Below, piece after piece: positions 35,733 through 44,826 of a DNA stretch of 64,000 nucleotides. The stretch is taken from positions 4,533,501 to 4,597,500 of the forward strand of contig NZ_CP053564.1 in the NCBI RefSeq assembly GCF_013155125.1, written 5' to 3'. Position 1 is the stretch's first letter, and every line of letters starts with the position of its first letter. The notes beneath the pieces were generated by a model. It was not told where the DNA came from, did no database searches, and worked only from the letters and a program-made list of their open reading frames with translations. A program made the position numbers and the translations under genes. The stretch is from Pseudonocardia broussonetiae (GTDB lineage: Bacteria > Actinomycetota > Actinomycetes > Mycobacteriales > Pseudonocardiaceae).

Positions 35733-36860
35733 ATGGACGAGGTCGCCGACGTCGCGGTCGTCGGCGCGGGCCCGGCCGGGGCCGCGACCGCGCTCCGCGT
35801 CCTGCAGCTGTGCCCGGGCGCCCGGGTCCTGCTGCTCGACGCCGCCGCGTTCCCCCGCGACAAGGTCTGCGGCGACGGCATCGCCGCCCCCGTGTTCGAC
35901 CTGCTCGACGCGCTCGGCGCACCCGGCCTCGACGCCCTGGGCCCGCCGGTGTCGGGCCTGCGCGTGCACTCGCCGGGCGGGCGCTCGGTCGTCGCCGACT
36001 GCGCGCGCCCGAGCCGGGTCGTGCCGCGGGAGGTGTTCGACGCCGCGCTCGTCGACGCCGCCGTCGCCCGGGGCGCGGTGCTGCGCCGCCACCGCGTGCG
36101 CCGCGTGGAGGTGCGCCCCGACCGGGTCGTCCTCGACGGCGAGGTGCACGCCCGCGTCGTCGTCGGGGCCGACGGCGCGCACTCGGTCGTCCGCCGCGCG
36201 CTCGGCGCCCCGCCCGCGCCCGACGGGGCCACCGCGATGGCCGTCCGCGGCTACGCGCGCACGAACGGCGACCCCGACGCCCTGGTGATCGCGTTCGCCC
36301 GCGCCGCCCCGCCCGCCTACGCCTGGTCCTTCCCGCTGCCCGGCGGCCGCGCGAACGTCGGCTACGGCGTGTTCGGCGCCCCGCGCGCGAGCAAGCGCGA
36401 GCTGCTGGACCGGCTCGACGCCGAGCTGCCCGGCCTCGACCTCGACCCCGCGACGGTGCGAGGACACCACCTGCCGCTCTCCACCGGTCCGCGGTTCCAG
36501 CCCGACGGGCGGGTGCTGCTGGTCGGCGACGCGGCCGCGCTGGTCAACCCGGTCACCGGCGAGGGGATCTTCTACGGCGTCGCGTCCGGCGCGCTGGCCG
36601 CACGGGCCGCCCTGCTCGGCGCGGGGGCCGGCGCCGCGCTCCGGGCGGCGCTGCGGCGCAGTCTCGGGCGCCACCACCGCCACGTCGGCGCGCTGGCCCG
36701 CGCCGTGCCGCACGCCCGCTTCGTCGACGCCGCGGTGGTCGCCGCGGGGCGCGACCGCCGCGTCTTCGACGCCATCGTCGAGGTCGGGCTGGAGCGCGGC
36801 ACGGCGTCGCCGCGCGTGCTGGCGTCGATCGCGGCCGACTACCTGCGGCTGCTGCGGTGA
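35733..36860 (+). CDS. geranylgeranyl-reductase-family FAD oxidoreductase
   Basis: This 375-residue flavoprotein has a dinucleotide-binding start (VADVAVVGAGPAGAATALRV), the family motif FPRDKVCGDGI (about residue 41), VVGADGAHSVVRRAL, and GRVLLVGDAAALVNPVTGEGIFYG. These are hallmarks of geranylgeranyl reductases that saturate isoprenoid double bonds. In the agq-type pathway the prenyl chain ends up as dihydrogeranyl, so this gene is the natural candidate for that reduction. A GGAGG site lies 6 bases before the ATG. It is convergent with the prenyltransferase gene (1-base gap). Confidence 0.88.
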   Translation: MDEVADVAVVGAGPAGAATALRVLQLCPGARVLLLDAAAFPRDKVCGDGIAAPVFDLLDALGAPGLDALGPPVSGLRVHSPGGRSVVADCARPSRVVPREVFDAALVDAAVARGAVLRRHRVRRVEVRPDRVVLDGEVHARVVVGADGAHSVVRRALGAPPAPDGATAMAVRGYARTNGDPDALVIAFARAAPPAYAWSFPLPGGRANVGYGVFGAPRASKRELLDRLDAELPGLDLDPATVRGHHLPLSTGPRFQPDGRVLLVGDAAALVNPVTGEGIFYGVASGALAARAALLGAGAGAALRAALRRSLGRHHRHVGALARAVPHARFVDAAVVAAGRDRRVFDAIVEVGLERGTASPRVLASIAADYLRLLR

Positions 36861-36861
36861 G

Positions 36862-37728
36862 TCACGGCCCGACCAGCACCGGACCGGCCGCCACGAGCAG
36901 CGCCACGTCGATCAGCGCCACCACCATCACGGCCCGGAACGGCGCCCGCGAACCCGGCCGGCGCCCCGCCGCGAACCCGGCGGCGAGCACCCCGGCCGCC
37001 ACCACCGGCGCGGCGAGCGCGAGCGGCACGGGCACCGCGGCGCCCGCGGAGAGCACCCCCGCCACGAGGACGACCGACGCCGTGAGCAGCAGCCCGGCCG
37101 CCGCCAGGCGGCTCCCGCCGGCCCCGAGCCGGTGCGGCAGCCCGCGGACGCCGGTGACCAGGTCGTCGTCGAGGTCGGGCAGGACGTTCGCGAAGTGCGC
37201 GCCCGCCCCGAGCAGCGCCCCGCCGACCGGCAGCCACCACGGCGGCGCGGGGGAGCCGGGCGCGCCGAGCACCACGAACACCGGCAGCAGCCCGAAGCAC
37301 ACGACGTAGGGCAACACCGACCAGCGCGTCGACTTCACCCCGAGGTCGTAGACCAGCCCGGCCCCGACGGCCACGAGGTGCAGCGACCCCGCGAGCCACC
37401 CCGACGCCAGCGACAGCGGCACGCACGCCACCGCCGCGACGGCCGCCGCGACGCCGACCGTCCGCTCCGACACCGCCCCGCTGACGACCGGCTTGTCGGT
37501 GCGGCCGACGGCGCGGTCGCGGGCGGCGTCGAGGTGGTCGTTGAGCCAGCCGATCGACAGCTGGCCCGTCAGCACGGCGGCGGTGACGATCAGCACACCG
37601 CTGAGATCCCGGCCCGTGGTGATCGCCAGCGCGGTGACCAGCAGCGTCACCGCCACCGTCGGCTCCGGGTGACAGGAGCGGGCGAGGGCCAGAGCCCCGC
37701 TCACGACGGGCCGCATGCCGCCCAGCAT
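36862..37728 (-). CDS. UbiA-family prenyltransferase
   Basis: This 288-residue integral membrane prenyltransferase has about eight to nine helices. The first Asp-rich motif is NDHLDAARD (N63-D71) and the second DLDDD (D185-D189); these bind the Mg-prenyl diphosphate. It would attach a geranyl-type chain to the polyketide-derived aromatic core, the AgqD role. The start may be ATG 37728 or ATG 37716. It is divergent from the methyltransferase with only 14 bases between starts, so the promoters must overlap coding sequence. A perfect GGCACGTGCC palindrome lies at 37738-37747. Confidence 0.9.
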   Translation of the reverse strand: MLGGMRPVVSGALALARSCHPEPTVAVTLLVTALAITTGRDLSGVLIVTAAVLTGQLSIGWLNDHLDAARDRAVGRTDKPVVSGAVSERTVGVAAAVAAVACVPLSLASGWLAGSLHLVAVGAGLVYDLGVKSTRWSVLPYVVCFGLLPVFVVLGAPGSPAPPWWLPVGGALLGAGAHFANVLPDLDDDLVTGVRGLPHRLGAGGSRLAAAGLLLTASVVLVAGVLSAGAAVPVPLALAAPVVAAGVLAAGFAAGRRPGSRAPFRAVMVVALIDVALLVAAGPVLVGP

Positions 37729-37742
37729 GGCAGCCTCGGCAC

Positions 37743-38477
37743 GTGCCGACCTCCCGTACGGCCGTCGCCGGACCCCGCCCCGCGCGCCCGCCGAACGACC
37801 CCCGCCAGTACGACGACCTCGCCGACCGCTGGTGGGACCCGTCCGGCGAGTTCGCGATGCTGCACTGGCTCGCCGCCGCGCGCGCCGCGCTGGTCCCGCC
37901 CGCCGACCGCCCCGGCGCCGTGCTCGTCGACCTCGGCTGCGGCGCCGGCCTGCTCGCGCCCCACCTCGCCGGCAAGGGCTACCGGCACGTCGGCCTCGAC
38001 CTCACCGCGTCCGCGCTGGCCCAGGCGGCCGGGCACGGCGTCGCGCCCGTCCGCGGGGACGTCGCGGCCGTGCCGCTGGCCGACGGGTGCGCCGACGTCG
38101 TCGCGGCGGGGGAGATCCTCGAGCACGTGACCGACCTGCCGGCGGTCCTCGCGCACGCGTGCCGGCTGCTGCGCCCGGGCGGGCTGCTCGTCGTCGACAC
38201 CATCGCGGCGACCCGCCTGGCCCGCGTCGTGGCCGTCACGCTCGCCGAGCGGGTGCCGGGCGGCCCGCCACCGGGCATCCACGACCCGGCCCTGTTCGTC
38301 GACCGCGCCGCGCTGGTGCGCGAGTGCGCGCGCCACGGCGTCGCGCTGGAGCTGCGGGGGCTGCGCCCGCGCGTCACCGACCTCGTCGCCTTCCTGGCCG
38401 GACGCCGTCCGGCGGTGCGGATGGTGCCGGTGCCGACCACCGCCGTGCTGTTCCAGGCCGTCGGGCGGCGCCGGTGA
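37743..38477 (+). CDS. UbiG/UbiE-type SAM methyltransferase
   Basis: This 244-residue class I methyltransferase has motif I VLVDLGCGAGLLAPHLAGKG (about residues 61-80), the acidic VGLDLTASAL, the post-motif VAAGEILEHVTDLPAVL and the RPGGLLVVDTI block. It resembles UbiG O-methyltransferases of quinone synthesis. N-terminal RQYDDLADRWWDPSGEF is typical of that group. It overlaps the type III PKS gene by GTGA. It would be the AgqB-like enzyme methylating the resorcinol or hydroquinone. Confidence 0.9.
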   Translation: MPTSRTAVAGPRPARPPNDPRQYDDLADRWWDPSGEFAMLHWLAAARAALVPPADRPGAVLVDLGCGAGLLAPHLAGKGYRHVGLDLTASALAQAAGHGVAPVRGDVAAVPLADGCADVVAAGEILEHVTDLPAVLAHACRLLRPGGLLVVDTIAATRLARVVAVTLAERVPGGPPPGIHDPALFVDRAALVRECARHGVALELRGLRPRVTDLVAFLAGRRPAVRMVPVPTTAVLFQAVGRRR

Positions 38478-39517
38478 CCGGGGCGCACCTGGCCGGCAGC
38501 GGCGCCGCGCTGCCCGGGGACGGGGTCGGGCAGGGCGAGGTCTGGGACGGCTTCTTCGCGCGGCACTCCGGCGGGGGCCGGGCGCTGGAGCGGGTGTTCC
38601 GCGGCGCCGGCGTCTCGCGGCGCCACCTGGTGGTCGACCCGCTGACCGAGGACGTCTCCGCCTGGTCGACGGGCGAGCGGATGCGGCGCTACGCCCACGA
38701 GTCGCTGCCGCTGGGCACCGAGGCCGTGGCCGCCGCGCTCGCCGACGCCGGGATCGCGGCCGACGAGGTCGGGCTGTTCGTGGTGGCCTCCTGCACCGGC
38801 TACGCCACGCCGGGCACCGACATCCGCGTGGCCGCCGCGCTGGGCATGGCCGCGGACGTGCGGCGGCTCGTCGTCGGGCACATGGGCTGCTACGCCGCGG
38901 TGCCCGGGCTCGGCACCGTCACCGACTACGTGGAGGCGCGCGGGCGGCCCGCGGTGCTCCTGTGCCTGGAGCTGACGTCGCTGCACGTGCAGCCGCCGAC
39001 CGGCGACATGGGCCAGGTCGTCTCGCACGCGCTGTTCGGCGACGCGGCCGCGGCCGTCGTGGTGGCGCCGGGCGCCGGGCGGGGCCCGCGCGTCGTCGAC
39101 GTCGCCGCCCTGACCGATCCGGGCACGCTCGACCACATGACGTGGGACGTCACCGACCACGGCTTCCGGATGGGCCTGTCGCCGCAGGTCCCGGCCGTGC
39201 TGGCGAAGCACGTGGCCCCGATGGTCACCGAGCTGCTGGCCCGGCACGGGCTGGAGGTGCCCGACGTGGACGGCTGGGCGGTGCACCCGGGCGGGCCGCG
39301 GATCCTCGACACCGTCGTCGAGCAGCTCGCCCTGCCCGCCGACGCGCTCGACGCCTCCCGCCGGGTGCTCGACACGCGCGGCAACTGCTCGTCGGCCACG
39401 GTGCTGCTCGTCCTCGACGAGCTGCGGGCCCAGGGCCGGCCGGGCCCGGGGCGCCCGGCCGTGGTGCTGGCCTTCGGCCCCGGGCTGACGCTCTACGCGG
39501 CGCTGTTGGAGGGCTGA
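38474..39517 (+). CDS. type III polyketide synthase
   Basis: This 347-residue chalcone-synthase-fold enzyme condenses a starter acyl-CoA with malonyl-type extenders. The catalytic triad is visible: C139 in GHMGCYAAVPGL, H271 in AVHPGGPRIL and N304 in RGNCSSATVL. Sequence style is that of bacterial alkylresorcinol synthases rather than RppA naphthalene synthases, so an alkylresorcinol from a fatty acyl starter is expected. It starts at GTG 38474 inside the methyltransferase stop (GTGA). With the methyltransferase, UbiA, hydroxylase and reductase genes it forms an agq-like meroterpenoid cluster. Confidence 0.93.
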   Translation: MTGAHLAGSGAALPGDGVGQGEVWDGFFARHSGGGRALERVFRGAGVSRRHLVVDPLTEDVSAWSTGERMRRYAHESLPLGTEAVAAALADAGIAADEVGLFVVASCTGYATPGTDIRVAAALGMAADVRRLVVGHMGCYAAVPGLGTVTDYVEARGRPAVLLCLELTSLHVQPPTGDMGQVVSHALFGDAAAAVVVAPGAGRGPRVVDVAALTDPGTLDHMTWDVTDHGFRMGLSPQVPAVLAKHVAPMVTELLARHGLEVPDVDGWAVHPGGPRILDTVVEQLALPADALDASRRVLDTRGNCSSATVLLVLDELRAQGRPGPGRPAVVLAFGPGLTLYAALLEG

Positions 39518-39521
39518 CCGA

Positions 39522-40604
39522 CTACGGCAGGGGCCGCCGCCCGATCGGCCCCCGCCGCACCAGCGCGGCCAGCTCGCCCGGCACCGACCGGGGCCGCAGC
39601 ACCGGGCTCGTGGTCGCCGCGGCCGCCGCCATCCCGTCGACGACCTCGGCCAGCGCCGTCCGCGCGTCGACCGACGGCTCCCAGCCCAGCTCGCGGCGGA
39701 TCTTCCCGGTCGCGAGCAGCGGCACCGCGAACGCCAGGTCGAGCCAGCCCGGGTCCAGCGGCAGCAGCCGCAGCTGCCAGGCCAGCGTGGCGGCGGCCCG
39801 CAGCACCGGCCGGGGCACGTGCAGCGGCCGCGCCCCGAGCACCTCGGCGATGAGGTCGCGGGTGACGGGCGGGTCGGCGGCCACGTTGAACGCGCCGCCC
39901 GTGCGCTCGCGCACCACCCGCGCGACGGCGTCGGCCAGGTCGTCGGTGTGCACGATCGGCACGACGAGCTCGCGGTCCACCGGCAGCAGCGGCAGGTGCC
40001 GCAGCACGGCCGCGGGGACGTAGGCGGGCATCCCGTAGCGGAGCAGGGCGCTGCCCGCGTCGCGCTGCACGACGAGCCCGGGCCGCATCCGCGCGACGGT
40101 CGGCCCCTCGGGGTGGCTGCGCTCGTGCTCGTCGATCAGGCGCTCGGCCTCGGCCTTGTGCACGCTGTAGGCGAGCGAGGAGATGCCGTGCGTCGGCCAC
40201 TCCTCGGTGACGCCCGCGCCGAGCGGGTCGCCGTGCCAGGGGGAGTAGGCCCCCACCGAGGACATGTGGACGACGTGCGGCACGCCGGCGTCGCGGGCGG
40301 CGGCGAGCACGGCCGCGGTGCCGCCGACGCCCAGCCGGCGCAGGTAGCCGACGTCGCGGGCGGGCTGGAACCCCCACGCCAGGTGCACGACGGCGTCGGC
40401 GCCGGTGAACACCGTCCGCAGCGGCAGCTCGACGCCCGGCGCGGCGAGGTCCAGCGAGGTCCAGGCCGCGCTGTCGTAGGGGGCGCCGATCGCGGGCGGG
40501 CGGCGGCAGACCCCGACCAGCTCGTGCTCCTCGGGGTCGGCGAGGAGGCGGCGCAGCAGCGCCGTCCCGACGTTGCCGCTCGCTCCGGTGATGACGATCC
40601 GCAC
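39522..40604 (-). CDS. NAD-dependent epimerase/dehydratase (extended SDR)
   Basis: This 360-residue extended SDR has the cofactor motif VITGASGNVGTALLRRLL (residues 4-21), HLAWGFQPARD, an HMSSVGAY catalytic serine region and the YSVHKAEAE active-site Tyr-Lys. It acts on a nucleotide sugar, sugar or hydroxy-lipid; the precise substrate is not evident. It is convergent with the type III PKS gene, 4 bases apart, which is not evidence for a biosynthetic role. The ATG at 40604 gives a complete Rossmann start. Confidence 0.85.
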   Translation of the reverse strand: MRIVITGASGNVGTALLRRLLADPEEHELVGVCRRPPAIGAPYDSAAWTSLDLAAPGVELPLRTVFTGADAVVHLAWGFQPARDVGYLRRLGVGGTAAVLAAARDAGVPHVVHMSSVGAYSPWHGDPLGAGVTEEWPTHGISSLAYSVHKAEAERLIDEHERSHPEGPTVARMRPGLVVQRDAGSALLRYGMPAYVPAAVLRHLPLLPVDRELVVPIVHTDDLADAVARVVRERTGGAFNVAADPPVTRDLIAEVLGARPLHVPRPVLRAAATLAWQLRLLPLDPGWLDLAFAVPLLATGKIRRELGWEPSVDARTALAEVVDGMAAAAATTSPVLRPRSVPGELAALVRRGPIGRRPLP

Positions 40605-40652
40605 GTCCGCTCCGTCCCGGTGCGGAGGAGGACCGCACCCGCGTCGGGCGTG

Positions 40653-40687
40653 CCCGGGCCCGGGACCGGCGAAACCCCCGGCCCGGG
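40653..40687 (-). terminator. GC hairpin downstream of the galM-like gene
   Basis: CCCGGGCC (40653-40660) pairs with GGCCCGGG (40680-40687), just after the 3' end of the mutarotase gene on the - strand. The 19-base loop is long, so this is a moderate candidate for the end of the furanose-transport operon. Confidence 0.4.
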
Positions 40688-40692
40688 AGACG

Positions 40693-41694
40693 TCAGTCGG
40701 TCCCCAGCCGCAGCAGGATCCGGGTCCGGTGCTCCTCCCCGGGGCGCAGCACCGTCGACGGGAACTCCGGGCGGTTCGGCGAGTCCGGGAAGTGCTGGGG
40801 CTCCAGGCAGAACGCCTCCCGGCGCCCGGCGCGGCGCCCGTCGTGCAGGACGACCGAGCCGTCGAGCATGTTGCCCGAGTAGAACTGCACGCCCGGCTGG
40901 TCGGTGAGCACCGTCAGCGTGCGGCCGCTCACCGGCTCGCGGACGTGCGCGGCGGCGCGCAGCTCGCCCGCGCGGGGCCCCGAGTCGTCGACGACGAACG
41001 TGTGGTCGTAGCCGCCCGCCACGTCGAGCTGCGGGTGCCCGGCGGCCAGCCCGGCGTCGACGGCGGTGGGGACACGCAGGTCGAACGGGGTGCCCTCGAC
41101 CGGCGCGAGCTCGCCGGTCGGGATCAGCGCGTCGTCGACGGGCAGGTAGCGGTCGGCGTGCAGCCGCACCTCGTGGCCGCCGACCGGACCGCCGCCGCCG
41201 AGGTGGAAGTAGGCGTGGTTGGTGAGGTTGACGACCGTGGGGCGGTCGGTCGTGGCCGCGATCGTGATGTGCAGCTCCGGGCCGCGCACGGTGTAGGTGA
41301 CGGTCACGGCGAGGGTGCCGGGGAAGCCGCTCTCGCCGTCGGGGCTGGTGTGGCGCAGCGTCACGGCCTGCCCGCCCGGCACCTCGCGCACCCCGCCCGC
41401 GGCGAACGCCGCGTGGTCGAGCCCGACCGGCCCGCCGTGCAGCGCGGACGTGCCCTCGTTGGCGGGGACCTCGTACGCGCGGCCGTCGAGGACGAACCGG
41501 CCGCCCGCGATGCGGTTGGCGTAGCGGCCGACGGTGGCGCCGAGGTAGGCGCGGTCGGCCGGGTAGTCCTCCTCGGCCAGGCCGAGCACGACCTCGCCCG
41601 TGGTGCCGTCGCGGTCCGGGGCGCTCAGCCGGGCGAGGCGGGCGCCGTGCGGGGCGATCCCGACGGTCAGCTCGGCGCTGCGCAGCGTGATCAC
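40693..41694 (-). CDS. galM: aldose 1-epimerase (mutarotase)
   Basis: This 333-residue galactose-mutarotase-like enzyme interconverts anomers of a free aldose. Family landmarks: LGATVGRYANRIAGGRFVLDG (substrate-binding Asn/Arg), ALHGGPVGLDHAAF, VVNLTNHAYFHLGG with catalytic histidine, DYTFVVD-like YDHTFVVD and GVQFYSGNML near the end. It overlaps the LacI regulator gene by GTGA and is the last gene of the ytf-type transport operon, so it probably acts on the imported pentose or hexose. Confidence 0.92.
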   Translation of the reverse strand: MITLRSAELTVGIAPHGARLARLSAPDRDGTTGEVVLGLAEEDYPADRAYLGATVGRYANRIAGGRFVLDGRAYEVPANEGTSALHGGPVGLDHAAFAAGGVREVPGGQAVTLRHTSPDGESGFPGTLAVTVTYTVRGPELHITIAATTDRPTVVNLTNHAYFHLGGGGPVGGHEVRLHADRYLPVDDALIPTGELAPVEGTPFDLRVPTAVDAGLAAGHPQLDVAGGYDHTFVVDDSGPRAGELRAAAHVREPVSGRTLTVLTDQPGVQFYSGNMLDGSVVLHDGRRAGRREAFCLEPQHFPDSPNRPEFPSTVLRPGEEHRTRILLRLGTD

Positions 41695-42707
41695 GACGCC
41701 ACCCGCACGGCGGTCGAGGGCGCGGCGGTGCTGGAGCGGGGGACGAGGACGGGCGTGGTCAGGCGGGGTCCGGGATCGGGCACGCCGGTCAGCATGCCGT
41801 GCAGCACCTCGATGGCGCGCCGCCCCACCGTCGCGAAGTCCTGGCGCACGGTCGTGAGCGGGGGGAGCAGGTACGCCGCCTCGGGGATGTCGTCGAACCC
41901 GACGACGCTGACGTTGCGCGGCACGTCCCGGCCCGCCTCGACGAGCGCCCGCACCAGCCCGACGGCCATGTGGTCGTTGGCGACGAACACGGCGGTGACG
42001 TCGGCGGGCGCCAGCGCGAGCCCGGCGGCGTACCCGCTCGCGGGCGTCCAGTCGCCCTCGATCTCCGGGCCGGCGTCCAGCCCGGCGGCGGCCAGCTCGC
42101 CGAGCCAGCCCTCGCGGCGGGCGCGCGCCTCGGGCCAGCCCAGCGGGCCGGACACGTGCGCGATCCGGGTGTGGCCGAGCTCGACGAGGTGCCGGGCGGC
42201 GGCCCGGGCGCCCTGGAGCTGGTCGACGCCGACGGCCGAGCCGGTGGCGGTGAGGTCGCCCTGGGCCACGACCAGCGGCACCGGGAAGTCGGCGCCGCGG
42301 GCCAGCGTCAGCGCCGCGTCGGACCCCGCGACCAGCACGATCCCCTCGACGGTGGCCCGGACCAGCCGGTCCAGCGCCCGCCCGAGCTCGTCGGTGGTGG
42401 CCTCGCGGATCGTCACGGTCGTGGCGACGTACCCCGCGCGGGCCGCGGCCTCCTCGACCGAGCGCTGCACCGTGGCCGGCCCGTGCAGCGCGGTGTCGGT
42501 GCTGACGACGCCGATCGTGCCCGAGCGCCGCACCGCCAGCGCGCGGGCGACGCCGTTGGGCCGGTAGCCCAGCGCGGCGATGGCGTCCTCCACGCGGGTC
42601 CGGGTGGCGGGCCGGATGTGCGGGTGCCCGTTGACGACCCGCGAGACCGTCTGGTGCGACACCCCGGCGAGCCGGGCGACGTCGGCCATGACCGGCGGCT
42701 GCCTCAT
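41691..42707 (-). CDS. LacI-family regulator of the furanose/arabinose genes
   Basis: This 338-residue LacI regulator has the N-terminal ADVARLAGVSHQTVSRVVNGHP helix-turn-helix, hinge GYRPNGVARAL, and a sugar-sensing domain ending NVSVVGFDDIPEAAYLLPPLTTVRQDF. It overlaps the upstream permease gene (ATGA), so it is co-transcribed with the importer. The recognition helix is the same as that of the regulator at 52042-53058 (SHQTVSRV), suggesting both read the TGTKAGCG-type sites at 47519-47580 and 51541-51569. ATG 42689 is an alternative start. Confidence 0.92.
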   Translation of the reverse strand: MRQPPVMADVARLAGVSHQTVSRVVNGHPHIRPATRTRVEDAIAALGYRPNGVARALAVRRSGTIGVVSTDTALHGPATVQRSVEEAAARAGYVATTVTIREATTDELGRALDRLVRATVEGIVLVAGSDAALTLARGADFPVPLVVAQGDLTATGSAVGVDQLQGARAAARHLVELGHTRIAHVSGPLGWPEARARREGWLGELAAAGLDAGPEIEGDWTPASGYAAGLALAPADVTAVFVANDHMAVGLVRALVEAGRDVPRNVSVVGFDDIPEAAYLLPPLTTVRQDFATVGRRAIEVLHGMLTGVPDPGPRLTTPVLVPRSSTAAPSTAVRVAS

Positions 42708-43723
42708 GCGGGCCGGCGCACGAGCAGGCGCTGGAGCACGACGAACACCAGCAGCAGCACGCCGATGACGATGCGGGTCCACCACGAGCTCAACGTGCCC
42801 TCGAAGGAGATGACCGTCTGGATGATCCCCAGCACCAGCACGCCCAGCAGCGAGCCGACCACCAGCCCGACCCCGCCGGAGAGCAGCGTGCCGCCGATGA
42901 CCACGGCCGCGATCGCGTCGAGCTCGGTGCCGACCGCGGCCAGGCTGTAGCCCGAGAGCGAGTAGAAGCCGAACAGCAGCCCGGCCAGGGCCGAGCACGT
43001 GCCGCTGATGGCGTAGACCGCGACCTTCGTGCGCGCCACCGGCAGCCCCATCAGCATCGCCGAGTGCTCGTTGCCGCCGACGGCGTACACGCCGCGGCCG
43101 AACCGGGTGGAGTGCAGGACGTAGGCCGCGACGGCGACGACGAGCAGCGCGAGCACCGCCGACGGGCTGACGAACGTGTCGCCGGGCAGCGTGATCGCGG
43201 CCTGCGCGACGCCGGTGAACAGCGGGTCGCGGATCGGGATGGACTCGACGCTGATCACGAAGCACATGCCGCGGGCCAGGAACATCCCGGCGAGGGTGAC
43301 GACGAACGGCTGCAGCTCGAGGTGGTGGATCACCAGCCCCATCGCGGTGCCCAGCGCCAGCCCGACCAGCAGCACGGTGACCATCACCGGCACCGGCGCC
43401 CACCCCGCGGCCAGCAGCCGCGCGGCGAGCACGCCCGACAGCGCGACGACCGAGCCGACCGACAGGTCGATGCCGCCGGTGAGGATCACGAACGTCATCC
43501 CGACGGCCAGCACGACGAGGAAGGCGTTGTCGGTGAACAGGTTGAGCAGCACCTGGGCGGAGAAGAACGACTCGTAGCGCAGCGAGCCGGCCGAGAACAG
43601 GGCCACGAACAGCACGAACGTGACGAGGACCGGCAGGGTCTGCCCGGAGGGCATCGCCGGTCGGCGACGGCGCGGCGCCGGCGGGGCCGCGGCGGGGCGG
43701 GCGTCGGTGGGTGCGGTGGTCAT
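42704..43723 (-). CDS. yjfF: sugar ABC transporter permease, YjfF type
   Basis: This 339-residue permease of the RbsC/AraH/YtfT superfamily has about eight to ten helices, with the signature VGMTFVILTGGIDLSVGSVVALSG (about residues 73-96) and VYAVGGNEHSAMLMGLPV. It has a proline-rich cytosolic N-terminus. It overlaps the partner permease and the regulator by 4 bases. With YtfT- and YtfR-like proteins it would form a galactofuranose- or arabinofuranose-type importer; the exact sugar is inferred from the adjacent araBDA genes. Confidence 0.9.
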   Translation of the reverse strand: MTTAPTDARPAAAPPAPRRRRPAMPSGQTLPVLVTFVLFVALFSAGSLRYESFFSAQVLLNLFTDNAFLVVLAVGMTFVILTGGIDLSVGSVVALSGVLAARLLAAGWAPVPVMVTVLLVGLALGTAMGLVIHHLELQPFVVTLAGMFLARGMCFVISVESIPIRDPLFTGVAQAAITLPGDTFVSPSAVLALLVVAVAAYVLHSTRFGRGVYAVGGNEHSAMLMGLPVARTKVAVYAISGTCSALAGLLFGFYSLSGYSLAAVGTELDAIAAVVIGGTLLSGGVGLVVGSLLGVLVLGIIQTVISFEGTLSSWWTRIVIGVLLLVFVVLQRLLVRRPA

Positions 43724-44826
43724 CGGGCGCTCGCAGGGGTCGGCGTGGCGGGGGCGACGGGCTCTGGTGCCGGCGGCGCCGCGGGGGGTTCCCCTCGGCG
43801 CCGCCGGGTCGAGGGGCGGCGCAGCTTCGGCGACTGCAGCAGGCACACCGCGATGATCACCAGCGCCTTGAACACGAGCGTCACCTCGGGGCGGATGCCG
43901 GTGGTGTAGACGGTGGTGGTGAGCGTCTGCAGGACGAGCGCGCCGACCAGCGTGCCGGTCAGCGAGTAGCGCCCGCCGGTCAGCAGCGTGCCGCCGATGA
44001 CGACGGCGAGGATGGCGTCGAGCTCGATCCAGAGCCCGGCGTTGTTGGCGTCGGCCGCGTTGACCGTCGAGCTGATCATCAGCCCGGCCACGCCCGCGCA
44101 GACCGCGGCGAGGACGTAGACGCCCCAGACGATGCCGCGCGAGCGGATGCCGGCCAGGCGGCTGGCCGTCGGGTTGATCCCGACGGACTCCACGAGCAGG
44201 CCGAGCGCGGTGCGGCGCGTCAGGAGGGCGACGGCGGCGAACGCGGCCCCGGTGAGCAGCACCGGGATCGGCAGGCCGAGCAGGAACCCGCCGCCGACGC
44301 CGGAGAACACCGGGTTGGAGACGGTGACGATCTGCCCGTCGGTGATCAGCTGGGCCAGCCCGCGCCCGGCCGTCATGAGGACGAGGGTGGCGATGATCGG
44401 CTGGATGCCGAACGCGGAGACGAGCATCCCGTTGAACGCGCCGAGCACCAGGCACAGCCCGACGGCCAGCGCGATCGCGACGACGGCGGTGCCGGGCGCG
44501 GCCGGGTCGGGCGAGCCCGCGATCCAGGTGCAGGCCACGGCGCCGGCGATGGCGGCCGAGGCGCCGACGGACAGGTCGATGCCGCGGGTGGCGATCACCA
44601 GCGTCATGGCCAGCGCGATGAGCGCGGTGGGCGCCCCGTTGCGCAGGACGTCGACCATGCTGCCGAACAGGTGCCCGTCCTGGACGCGCAGCGCGAAGAA
44701 CGCGGGGGTGACCAGCAGGTTGTAGAGCAGCAGCCCGGCCAGGGCGAGCAGCGGCCACAGCAGGGGCGAGCCGGTGGCGCGGCGCAGCGGCGAGAGGGCG
44801 TTCTCGGACGGCTTCTCAGACGGCAC
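43720..44826 (-). CDS. ytfT: sugar ABC transporter permease, YtfT type
   Basis: This 368-residue permease carries LIALAMTLVIATRGIDLSVGASAAIAG and VESVGINPTASRLAGIRSRG, close to the E. coli YtfT pattern. The C-terminal 30 residues form a basic then Pro/Ala-rich tail not needed for the fold. The GTG start at 44826 lies within the 3' end of the ATPase gene (11-base overlap), and the end overlaps the YjfF-like gene by ATGA. It pairs with YjfF as the membrane channel. Confidence 0.9.
   Translation of the reverse strand: MPSEKPSENALSPLRRATGSPLLWPLLALAGLLLYNLLVTPAFFALRVQDGHLFGSMVDVLRNGAPTALIALAMTLVIATRGIDLSVGASAAIAGAVACTWIAGSPDPAAPGTAVVAIALAVGLCLVLGAFNGMLVSAFGIQPIIATLVLMTAGRGLAQLITDGQIVTVSNPVFSGVGGGFLLGLPIPVLLTGAAFAAVALLTRRTALGLLVESVGINPTASRLAGIRSRGIVWGVYVLAAVCAGVAGLMISSTVNAADANNAGLWIELDAILAVVIGGTLLTGGRYSLTGTLVGALVLQTLTTTVYTTGIRPEVTLVFKALVIIAVCLLQSPKLRRPSTRRRRGEPPAAPPAPEPVAPATPTPASAR

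Noticed and set aside
33489..36713. Very long - strand frame covering the HAD gene and beyond
   Set aside because: Only its last 224 codons (HAD phosphatase from 34160) have family motifs. The rest opposes the geranylgeranyl-reductase-like gene and the hydroxylase in other frames.
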